Source of the DNA: Perlucidibaca aquatica
GTDB lineage: Bacteria; Pseudomonadota; Gammaproteobacteria; Pseudomonadales; Moraxellaceae
Length of the DNA stretch: 64,000 nucleotides
Reading direction: 5' to 3'
Assembly: GCF_001676655.1 (NCBI RefSeq)
Contig: NZ_LZDB01000002.1
Location: forward strand, 682,001-746,000
Below, one piece after another: positions 57,347 to 64,000 of this stretch. Under the pieces are notes generated by a model. The model was not told the DNA's origin. It saw only the letters and a list, made by a program, of their open reading frames with translations, and did no database searches. The translations under genes were made by a program, and so were the position numbers. Each line of letters begins with the position of its first letter. Positions within the stretch are counted from its first letter, which is position 1.

Positions 57347-58291
57347 TCAGTGCTCTCGACGCCATGCATTAATGGCCTGTCGTATGGAAGGTAAATCATG
57401 GAAAAAGCGAACCGCTTCGACCGTTTTCCGTGTTGATCTCAAGGATGCGCCACCGCCCCATATTTGCACAGACAAAGGTAATCGAAAGCGCAGTTCTTCC
57501 AAATACTCAATAGCCTTGCTGGTGGGGTAGGAGGCACTAAACGATATGGCCACGATGTGCATCTTGTGACGCGTAACGGCTTGAGCGACATCGCGCACAG
57601 GCATCTGGGCACCGTAACAAACGGCATCGACGTTATCTAATCGTAGAATGGCTTCCACCATCAGAATACCGAGGGTGTGGGTTTCCTCGGGGGGCGTCGC
57701 CAGTAAGACGCGGGGAGGTTGCGTCGCCTCTCGAAGATTACTGATGGCTTGTCGCATCAGCGATTGCACTTGTTCGGTAAACAAATGCTCCTCATGAACT
57801 TCCAGCAAGCCCCGCATCCAGGCATCGCCCACAATAAAATTGGCGTACTGCAGGAAATCGAGGACAAAGCTCTGCAGACCCATTTTAATGAGTTGATGCG
57901 ACAAGTAATCTCTAAGTTGTCCTAAGTCACGGGACTTCAGGGTACTTAGTAGTTCTTGCTCAAGCTCAGGTGAGCTATCAAAGCTGGCTTTACCTTGCGA
58001 TTTAAGCAGCCGCTCCAACTCTTCTGTATTGAGCAAAATTATTTTGCCCGGACGAAAGCCAAAATCGATGAGACGGCGGAGCAGGCGCAACTTGGCCACC
58101 TGAGGCATGGGGTAAATGCGATCGCCTTGCGCATCGCGTTCTGGCACGGGAAAGCCATAACGCCGCTCCCACATACGCAGCAACTCTTTAGAGACCCCTG
58201 TCTCACGTTCTACGGCGTTAATAGGGAGTCGTACCGCTGTCTCTTCTGCGAGGCTGAGTGCCTCGGGGATGCTTTCGGCTACCACGGTCAT
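57347..58291 (-). CDS. CarH/LitR-type B12-dependent MerR photoreceptor repressor
   Basis: A 314-residue protein. The MerR DNA-binding domain is at about 22-90 (INAVERETGVSKELLRMWER). A helical B12-capping domain has the W-x9-EH signature (Trp158, Glu168, His169). A Rossmann cobalamin-binding domain has E-x-H-x-x-G (Glu203, His205, Gly208). CarH holds adenosylcobalamin as a dark tetramer on DNA and falls apart in light. Here Met159 follows the Trp where, from memory, Thermus CarH has His132. It overlaps the NTF2-like gene (ATGA) and precedes photolyase, so it may repress its own operon in the dark. Confidence 0.9.
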   Translation of the reverse strand: MTVVAESIPEALSLAEETAVRLPINAVERETGVSKELLRMWERRYGFPVPERDAQGDRIYPMPQVAKLRLLRRLIDFGFRPGKIILLNTEELERLLKSQGKASFDSSPELEQELLSTLKSRDLGQLRDYLSHQLIKMGLQSFVLDFLQYANFIVGDAWMRGLLEVHEEHLFTEQVQSLMRQAISNLREATQPPRVLLATPPEETHTLGILMVEAILRLDNVDAVCYGAQMPVRDVAQAVTRHKMHIVAISFSASYPTSKAIEYLEELRFRLPLSVQIWGGGASLRSTRKTVEAVRFFHDLPSIRQAINAWRREH

Positions 58292-58722
58292 TTTTGCGCT
58301 CGCTTTTTTAATGCCTTAAGTACAAACCCAATAACGGGGAGCTTTTCGTAGAGCTCCTCTGAGGCATCCCAATAATCTCGGTGGTAAATCACTAACCCCG
58401 TGCTGCCGAAGCGCAAATGTGAGCTGCCAACAATGCACCATGCTTTGCCGCGCCAGTTAAAGAGGAAGTGCCAGGTCAAAACCGATTGGCGTTTATCGTC
58501 GTCACAAATTTGCTCTTGAATGACAAAGCGGGGCTGCTCAAATTCAGTAAACATATCCTGAAAAATCAATTGAATACGAGCAACATCGCGGACTTCGTTA
58601 AACGGGTCTTTGAAGTAGGCTTCGGCCTCGTAAAATTGCTCAATCTGGCCCAGTGATTGGGGGCTAAGCGACTCAAACCAAGTCGCAAGGTTTTGCGTTA
58701 AGGCATGTGTGGATGTGCTCAT
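58288..58722 (-). CDS. NTF2/SnoaL-like protein
   Basis: A 144-residue cone-fold (NTF2-like) protein: helices with WFESLSPQSLGQIEQFYEAE, then strands FVIQEQICDDDKRQSVLTWH and the tail HRDYWDASEELYEKLPVIG. Members of this type sit in light or singlet-oxygen operons with photolyase and CFA-synthase genes. No activity is proven; it may bind a lipid or small molecule. Confidence 0.83.
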   Translation of the reverse strand: MSTSTHALTQNLATWFESLSPQSLGQIEQFYEAEAYFKDPFNEVRDVARIQLIFQDMFTEFEQPRFVIQEQICDDDKRQSVLTWHFLFNWRGKAWCIVGSSHLRFGSTGLVIYHRDYWDASEELYEKLPVIGFVLKALKKRAQK

Positions 58723-58730
58723 AGGGCGTC

Positions 58731-59510
58731 TCAGGAGTTTTTAGCAATGCGAGCGAGTACGGCAAGGCGTAGCCGATCTGGCAAACGACGAATCAAGCGC
58801 AGCACACGGGTAAAACGCTTGGGAAAATGAATTTCGTAGTCACCCCGTTCAAGCCCTTGAATGATTTCAGCTGCAGCAGCCTCTGGCGTCATTAAGGCGG
58901 GCATTTCAAAATCGTTTTGCGCTGTTAAAGGGGTGGCCACAAAGCCTGGGTTGATGATGCAGACATCCAAGCCCTTAGGCTTAACGTCTAGATATAGGGA
59001 CTCGGCAAAATTGATTAGCGCAGCCTTGGTTGGGCCATAAACCAACGATTTAGGTAAGCCCATATACCCAGCCACACTGGCAACCAAGGCAATTCCGCCC
59101 TGGCCCTTCGCTAAAAAGTCAGGCAATACCGTGGCTACACCTCGCAAGGTGCCTGTTAGATTCACATCAATGAGTTTAGCGGCGCGATCGCGATCTAGTT
59201 CCCAGGCTCGGACAGGGGTGTAGTCAGCGGCGCAAAACACGACCCAGTCAACACCTTGCCACGTGGCCTTAAGCGTTGCCCATGCGCGATCCCAGTCTGC
59301 GTTTTCCGTCATATTGAGCGGAAGGGCGAGCACATGCTGTGGGCTTGCTGAAGCTAGTGCTTGTAATGGCTCTGCACGTCGGGCGCTAACGGCTACACGA
59401 GCACCTAACGTGACGAGTGATTGCACTAAAGCCAAGCCAATACCCGAACTCGCACCGACCACCCAGATACGCTGTGATGACCAATCGCTGATCGGCGTGT
59501 TTAAACTCAT
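58731..59510 (-). CDS. Short-chain dehydrogenase/reductase
   Basis: Classical SDR of 259 residues. The cofactor motif is GASSGIG (19-25). The catalytic residues are Ser145 (LVASVAGYM), Tyr158 and Lys162 (YGPTKAAL). The substrate is unknown; operon context suggests a lipid or acyl-chain derivative. The start overlaps the DUF3833 gene by four bases. Confidence 0.92.
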   Translation of the reverse strand: MSLNTPISDWSSQRIWVVGASSGIGLALVQSLVTLGARVAVSARRAEPLQALASASPQHVLALPLNMTENADWDRAWATLKATWQGVDWVVFCAADYTPVRAWELDRDRAAKLIDVNLTGTLRGVATVLPDFLAKGQGGIALVASVAGYMGLPKSLVYGPTKAALINFAESLYLDVKPKGLDVCIINPGFVATPLTAQNDFEMPALMTPEAAAAEIIQGLERGDYEIHFPKRFTRVLRLIRRLPDRLRLAVLARIAKNS

Positions 59511-60049
59511 GGCGTTACCTTTCGGAAAAATAGGGTGATGTCGGCTAAGTGAATGCCGAATTTGCTCATTTCGGCACGATTGACCAAGGTTTCAGCATCA
59601 TGCAAATACATCCAATCGTTGAAGGCCACCTCGTAGGTTGTGCCATCAACCGGTAGCCTCAAGGTATAGCGCCATTGCAGGGCATTACCCTGTGTGACCC
59701 CCTCCGCGACACCGACAACATCATCCGCGCGGCCTTCATAGCGCCCACCACCTAAATCCTTTAAACGCCAGATGCGCTGTTCTTTCTTGCCGTCTGAATA
59801 AATAAAGTCTTCGGTTAAGACACCTTCTTGCCCTTGCCAAACACCCACCAAAGACACCTTGAAGCGCTTAATGACCTTACCTGAGCGATCTTGCACCTGT
59901 CCCCAAGCCTCAACTTGGCCATTAAAGTAGTCCCGCAGTGACAGCGCCGGTGTTTCGTTTGCGTAGTCTGCGATTTTGGCTGTGCTACAAGCACTGGCCA
60001 CAATCGCCATGAAGACAACAATCAGACTGAGACGAAAGAACTTGATCAT
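59507..60049 (-). CDS. DUF3833 lipoprotein
   Basis: A 180-residue predicted lipoprotein with lipobox VASAC (Cys21). The body matches DUF3833: YFNGQVEAWGQVQDRSGKVI, then LTEDFIYSDGKKEQRIWRL and a C-terminal FNDWMYLHDAETLVNRAEMS. Function is unknown. It is regularly found beside CFA-synthase-like and DUF1365 genes. Confidence 0.88.
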   Translation of the reverse strand: MIKFFRLSLIVVFMAIVASACSTAKIADYANETPALSLRDYFNGQVEAWGQVQDRSGKVIKRFKVSLVGVWQGQEGVLTEDFIYSDGKKEQRIWRLKDLGGGRYEGRADDVVGVAEGVTQGNALQWRYTLRLPVDGTTYEVAFNDWMYLHDAETLVNRAEMSKFGIHLADITLFFRKVTP

Positions 60050-60052
60050 GAT

Positions 60053-61270
60053 TTAGCCCTTGCGCTGTAAAACCACTTGGCGAACACCGGTGCGATCGGA
60101 GTCAAATCCTGCTTCGCAATAGGTGTAATAAAAGCGCCAAATTTTTAGGAAGGCCTCATCAAAGCCTTGCGCCCGAATAGCCGGCAATTGAGTTTCAAAA
60201 TCAGCGCGCCAGCGTCTGAGTGTCTCGGCGTAATCGCGACCAAACTCGAACTCGTCCACTATTTCTAAATGGGCTGAAAGGGCTTGCTGCGCCAAAATTT
60301 CAGGTGAAAGCAGCATGCCACCGGGGAAAATGAATTGTTGGATAAAGTCTGTATTCACTCGGTAAGCTTGGAAACGCTCGTTAGCAATGGTGATGGCCTG
60401 GATGCCGGCACGACCATTGGGCTTTAATACCTCATAAATTTTGCCAAAGTAGGAGGGCCAGTAGCTTTCGCCTACTGCCTCAATCATCTCAATAGATACC
60501 ACGGCATCAAAACTACCGGTGACATCGCGGTAGTCCTGGAACCTAAATTCACACAGCGCCTCTGCGGCAGTGCCCTTAACGCGATTTTTAGCCCATACCA
60601 GCTGTTCTTTAGACAGCGAGATGCCCGTCACTTTAACACCGCGTGTTAGAGCGGCATGTTCGGCAAATCCGCCCCAGCCACAGCCAATTTCTAAGATGTG
60701 ATCACCCACCGAGACATTGAGTTGATTTAGCAGGCGCTCATATTTCGCCGTCTGAGCCTCGGCAAGGGGCATGTTGGGAGTAGAAAAAATGGCCGATGAA
60801 TACGTCATCGTTTGATCGAGCCATAACTTATAAAAGTCGTTGCCCAAATCGTAGTGCGCGTGGATATTCTTTTTGCTGCCTTTGCGGGTATTACGATTGG
60901 CAACGAAGTGCTTGAATTTATAGAAAATCTTTCCCCAGAAGCTGCCATAAAACGCCTGACTTAGCGCATCTTCATTAGCCATTGCCATGAGCAACAAAGC
61001 GGGAATGTCTGGTATGTCAATCAGATTATCGCGATAGGCTTCGGCTAGCCCAATATCGCCAGAGCGCAAAATCAGGCTGCAAGCCGACCAGTCATTTATG
61101 TCTAGAAACGCGTTATGACCGGGCAGCTTCCCGCCATAGACCTGATGTCCGCCACCGGGAAACGTCACCGTTAATGTGCCGATCGTTAGGCGCTCAAACA
61201 GCTTTAGCATGAGCTTGGCCATTGCCGGTGCGCGAGCGAGATCAATAGCGGTATTTTCAGACATGCTCAT
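60053..61270 (-). CDS. cfa: Cyclopropane-fatty-acyl-phospholipid synthase family methyltransferase
   Basis: SAM-dependent enzyme of 405 residues acting on unsaturated phospholipid acyl chains. It has the conserved IHAHYDLGNDFYKLWLD (about 136-152) and SAM-binding HILEIGCGWGGF (191-202), then YCEAGFDSDRTGVRQVVL at the C-terminus. This operon-type Cfa is often distinct from housekeeping Cfa; some relatives (UfaM) make methylated furan fatty acids, so the exact product is open. ATG 61270 forms an ATGA overlap with DUF1365. Confidence 0.92.
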   Translation of the reverse strand: MSMSENTAIDLARAPAMAKLMLKLFERLTIGTLTVTFPGGGHQVYGGKLPGHNAFLDINDWSACSLILRSGDIGLAEAYRDNLIDIPDIPALLLMAMANEDALSQAFYGSFWGKIFYKFKHFVANRNTRKGSKKNIHAHYDLGNDFYKLWLDQTMTYSSAIFSTPNMPLAEAQTAKYERLLNQLNVSVGDHILEIGCGWGGFAEHAALTRGVKVTGISLSKEQLVWAKNRVKGTAAEALCEFRFQDYRDVTGSFDAVVSIEMIEAVGESYWPSYFGKIYEVLKPNGRAGIQAITIANERFQAYRVNTDFIQQFIFPGGMLLSPEILAQQALSAHLEIVDEFEFGRDYAETLRRWRADFETQLPAIRAQGFDEAFLKIWRFYYTYCEAGFDSDRTGVRQVVLQRKG

Positions 61271-62022
61271 GAGGAAATCTCCAAAGTAGGGGGAGTGGGC
61301 TTGCGGTGAAAACTCACCCCTTGCCGCCAAAGTTTTAAGGCTTGCCAATGAATGCGGGCGACCACCACGACGGTGGCCCAGCCCAACTGGCCAAATAATT
61401 TCAATAAATGACGATCCGTCATGGCCATGGCATGACCAGAAACATGCGTCTTTAAGGACAACTGGCCGTCCTGCCAATAATCAATTTGCACGCGCCTAAA
61501 GTTCGCTTGCTGTGCAAATTGGAATTCGTAATGACCGTTCACGGGGTAGAACGGTGAAACATGGAAAACCTTTTCCCGAATCAGCACGGTTTCTGCATCA
61601 ATGACACCTTTATCTTCTGCCGTCAGTAAGTAACAGTGGCGTTCGCCAAAGGTATTGTTGACCTCACACAACACAGCTCGCAGTTGCTTCTGCTGATCGT
61701 GGCAGTACCAGAAGCTGACCGGGTTAAAGACAAAGCCCAATATTCTGGGCAGCGCATGCAGGTATATATCGCCGTCGGCAAAGTCGATGTGATGGTCTTT
61801 TAAAATGCGGCGTATCCACGGCTCAGGATCTCCACCATCACCATGGTCAGCGTCGTAATAGCCAAATAAACGCCATTGGTTATAGCCAAACAACCGGCTG
61901 GCCAGTTCTTGGCGCCGATGAATCGGGAAATAAATAAACAGGCTTTCATAGGCAAATGCGTTGCTTATGCCACCTAAGCGGGCATGGCCAACCTTGCCTT
62001 TATAAAGCCAAGGCTTATTCAT
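61267..62022 (-). CDS. DUF1365 protein
   Basis: A 251-residue protein with the DUF1365 marks: N-terminal YKGKVGHARLGGISNAFAYE, central LHALPRILGFVFNPVSFWYC, and EVNNTFGERHCYLL. Unknown biochemistry; almost always next to an FAD amine oxidase and a CFA-like methyltransferase, implying a shared lipid pathway. ATG 62022 overlaps the upstream stop (ATGA). Confidence 0.92.
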   Translation of the reverse strand: MNKPWLYKGKVGHARLGGISNAFAYESLFIYFPIHRRQELASRLFGYNQWRLFGYYDADHGDGGDPEPWIRRILKDHHIDFADGDIYLHALPRILGFVFNPVSFWYCHDQQKQLRAVLCEVNNTFGERHCYLLTAEDKGVIDAETVLIREKVFHVSPFYPVNGHYEFQFAQQANFRRVQIDYWQDGQLSLKTHVSGHAMAMTDRHLLKLFGQLGWATVVVVARIHWQALKLWRQGVSFHRKPTPPTLEISS

Positions 62023-63296
62023 GCCGCAGCCTCGTTTGCCTGCTGCCAAGGGGCAAAGGCGCCCAATAAGTTGGCGACGGCCATGCCAGCCTTAAGGCCG
62101 TCCTCGTGAAAGCCGTAACCGGTCCAGGCACCGCAGAAATAGACACGATCTAAGCCTTGCACCGCAGGTAAAGCTTTTTGGGCTTCATAGGCCGCGGTAT
62201 CCAACAAGGGATGAGCATATTCAATCACTTGAATTGTTTTATCGGCCTTCGGTGGCGTGGGCGGATTCAGCGTGACCATCACATCCTGAGCGAATGGCAG
62301 CGGTTGAAGGAGATTCAGCCAATACGAAACGGCCACAGGATATTGACCCTGTTGCTCGGCGCCGCTGTAGTAGTTCCATGCCGACCAAGCTGCGCGCCGT
62401 TTCGGCATCAAGTCCGAGTCGGTATGCAAATAAGCGGTGTTCGCTTGGTATCGAACCGCCGACAAGACGGCTTGTTCGGCAGGGTGAGCATCCTGCAAGA
62501 TCGCCAGGGACTGATCGCTGTGCGTGGCTAAAATAACCCGATCAAATAGTTCCGTACCTTGGGCAGTGGTAACGGCGACCCCAGCTGCTTCACGCCTAAC
62601 CGCACTCACGGGTGTGTTCAATCGAACATCACCAATCGCGGCGACCAAGCGCTTTACGTATTCCCGCGAGCCACCACGAATGGTTTTCCATTGCGGACGA
62701 TCATTGACTTGCAGCAGGCCATGATTGAGGCAGAACTGAATAAAGGTTTCGGCAGGGAAGTCCGCCATTTCATCCATGGGACTAGACCAAATCGCGGCAC
62801 CCATGGGCAAGAGGTACCAATCACGAAACTCTTGGCTGTAGCCTTCACGCTCGAGGAGCTGACCCAAGGTCAAACCCGAACCCCGCATTTCATCGAGTAA
62901 TGCGTGAGAACGCTTATTAAAGTTCAAGATATCCCGAATCATTCGCCAAAAGCCGGGGCGAACTAAGTTGCGCTTTTGCACGAACAGGGTGCTTAGATTG
63001 GCGCCCGCCCATTCCAGATTCAGGTGAGGCAGCTTCACGCTAAACGACATATCACTGGCGGGGGTGTCCAGCTTGAGTAGTTTGAAGAGCGCGATGAGGT
63101 TAGGGTAGGTACGATCGTTATGAACCAAGAAACCGGTATCTACGGGAGCGTTCAGACCATCCAAGGAGACATCGACGGTATTGCTGTGACCACCGGCGTA
63201 GTTTCCCGCTTCATAAACGGTGACTTGATGTGACTTGGCTAACATCCAGGCTGCGCTAAGCCCTGCAATGCCCGAACCCACGACCGCAATTTTCAT
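62019..63296 (-). CDS. FAD-dependent amine oxidase-like protein
   Basis: Flavoprotein of 425 residues, first gene of the operon. The Rossmann motif MKIAVVGSGIAGLSAAWML shows GxGxxG at 7-12, and the C-terminal FAD site reads VYFCGAWTGYGFHEDGLKAG. It belongs to the NAD(P)-binding/amine oxidase group (COG2907) that pairs with DUF1365 and CFA synthase. The substrate is presumably an acyl chain or isoprenoid lipid. ATG 63296 has AAGGA eight bases upstream. Confidence 0.92.
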   Translation of the reverse strand: MKIAVVGSGIAGLSAAWMLAKSHQVTVYEAGNYAGGHSNTVDVSLDGLNAPVDTGFLVHNDRTYPNLIALFKLLKLDTPASDMSFSVKLPHLNLEWAGANLSTLFVQKRNLVRPGFWRMIRDILNFNKRSHALLDEMRGSGLTLGQLLEREGYSQEFRDWYLLPMGAAIWSSPMDEMADFPAETFIQFCLNHGLLQVNDRPQWKTIRGGSREYVKRLVAAIGDVRLNTPVSAVRREAAGVAVTTAQGTELFDRVILATHSDQSLAILQDAHPAEQAVLSAVRYQANTAYLHTDSDLMPKRRAAWSAWNYYSGAEQQGQYPVAVSYWLNLLQPLPFAQDVMVTLNPPTPPKADKTIQVIEYAHPLLDTAAYEAQKALPAVQGLDRVYFCGAWTGYGFHEDGLKAGMAVANLLGAFAPWQQANEAAA

Positions 63297-63327
63297 TCGT
63301 TGTATCCTTCTAAGCTTAAGCAATACC

Positions 63328-63355
63328 GCTTAATTTCTTTAACTGCTGTTGATCA
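63328..63355 (-). promoter_or_regulatory. Candidate ECF11/RpoE-ChrR-like promoter of the photoprotection operon
   Basis: On the minus strand TGATC (63351-63355), an 18-base spacer and TAAGC (63328-63332), 31 bases before the first ATG. From memory this resembles the -35 TGATC and 18-base spacing of singlet-oxygen RpoE-ChrR promoters in Rhodobacter. No rpoE-chrR pair is in the window. Confidence 0.4.
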
Positions 63356-63510
63356 TCTCTGCAAGCTGTATGCATTTGTGCTGGACAAACGGCCAACAAG
63401 CTAAGCTTTGTCCGCTCGCTGTTCAGGTGAACACGCGTGATAGACTGGAAACGAATGGTTTTGTTACAGCGCATATCCAACTTTTTTTCAATTTCTAAGG
63501 AATTTTTCGC

Positions 63511-64000
63511 ATGTCCGTTGCTCTTCAGCTTTCTGGCGTGACCAAAACCTATAAATCCGGCGTTTCTGCGCTCAAAGGCATTGATCTGACGGTGGCCGAA
63601 GGGGATTTCTTTGCACTGCTTGGTCCGAATGGTGCGGGCAAATCAACCTCCATTGGCATTGTTAGCTCGTTGGTGAAAAAAACAGCAGGTCAGGTACGCA
63701 TTTTCGGACACGATCTGGATGTAGACACCGAGGTAGCAAAACGTCAGCTGGGTGTCGTCCCGCAGGAGTTCAACTTCGGTCAATTTGAAAAAGTCATCGA
63801 TATTTTGGCTACGCAAGCCGGCTACTACGGTGTTCCGGTGAAGAAAGCCTATGACCAAGCAGAGAAGTATCTGCATTTGCTGGGTTTATGGGACAAGCAT
63901 GCTCAACAAGCCCGCATGTTGTCTGGCGGCATGAAGCGTCGATTAATGATTGCCCGAGCCTTAGTGCATGAGCCGCGGCTGTTGATTCTGGATGAGCCCA
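63511..64000 (+). CDS. ABC transporter ATP-binding protein (3' truncated by window edge)
   Basis: N-terminal 163 residues of an ABC-2 type ATPase (YadG/CcmA-like group). It has Walker A LLGPNGAGKSTSIGIVSSLV, Q-loop GVVPQEFNF, signature MLSGGMKRRLMIARAL and Walker B LLILDEP at the very end of the window. The start is ATG 63511 after an AAGGAA site. It diverges from the photoprotection operon; the permease partner should lie beyond the window. Confidence 0.93.
   Translation, partial: MSVALQLSGVTKTYKSGVSALKGIDLTVAEGDFFALLGPNGAGKSTSIGIVSSLVKKTAGQVRIFGHDLDVDTEVAKRQLGVVPQEFNFGQFEKVIDILATQAGYYGVPVKKAYDQAEKYLHLLGLWDKHAQQARMLSGGMKRRLMIARALVHEPRLLILDEP

Noticed and set aside
63297-63510. LitR/CarH operator palindrome in the divergent region
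   Set aside because: TGTATGCAT is seen near 63367 but no clear long palindrome matches a known operator; cannot be supported.

Overview
The window reads as chromosome of a motile, aerobic gammaproteobacterium with roughly 55% GC. Conserved blocks point to Pseudomonadales or a close relative: thrS-infC-rpmI-rplT-pheST-ihfA-merR-tRNA-Pro, aspS-yebC-ruvCAB-ybgC-tolQRAB-pal-cpoB-queEC, gcvR-bcp, tamAB, and PheS with the Cys-rich insert seen in that group. The genus cannot be fixed from the sequence alone. Flagellar genes argue against Acinetobacter or Moraxella proper.

Layout. 1-10393 is a flagellar block on the + strand: fliD (3' part), fliS, a FliT-like chaperone, a PilZ-like protein, a receiver-less FleQ-type sigma-54 activator, then fliEFGHIJK. 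A near-perfect sigma-28 promoter sits before fliS. 10452-13388 is more accessory: an NQO1-like quinone reductase, a sterol desaturase family membrane hydroxylase, a BrnT/BrnA-type toxin-antitoxin pair with an inverted repeat inside its promoter, a decayed integron-integrase relic, a 79-bp element with perfect 12-bp inverted ends, and a MAPEG protein. 13446-17286 holds nadA, bepA, a TusA-like protein, bcp and gcvR. 17368-28943 is one long minus-strand run from aspS to queC, covering tRNA charging, Holliday junction processing, the Tol-Pal envelope machine and queuosine precursor synthesis. 29151-36477 has a small PA3496-like protein, sodB, a RegB/RegA redox two-component pair, dedA, dsbD and a large acetyl-CoA hydrolase/CoA-transferase. 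36665-45024 has ccmABCDE, a pseudouridine synthase and tamAB. 45137-52807 is the translation block ending in tRNA-Pro(GGG); infC starts with AUU, overlapping the thrS stop codon. 52942-55897 has a ComEA-like protein, a 530-bp AT-rich intergenic region with DnaA-box-like sites, an SpmAB-type membrane protein and an orphan ParA ATPase.

The most interesting unit is the minus-strand operon 63296 to 55909. It has eight genes that overlap or nearly touch: FAD amine oxidase, DUF1365, cyclopropane-fatty-acid synthase family, DUF3833 lipoprotein, SDR, NTF2-like, a B12-binding MerR photoreceptor of CarH/LitR type, and photolyase. It looks like a light or singlet-oxygen response operon that couples membrane lipid modification to DNA repair. 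A TGATC-N18-TAAGC motif upstream resembles promoters of the RpoE-ChrR (ECF11) type. The window ends inside an ABC transporter ATPase gene.
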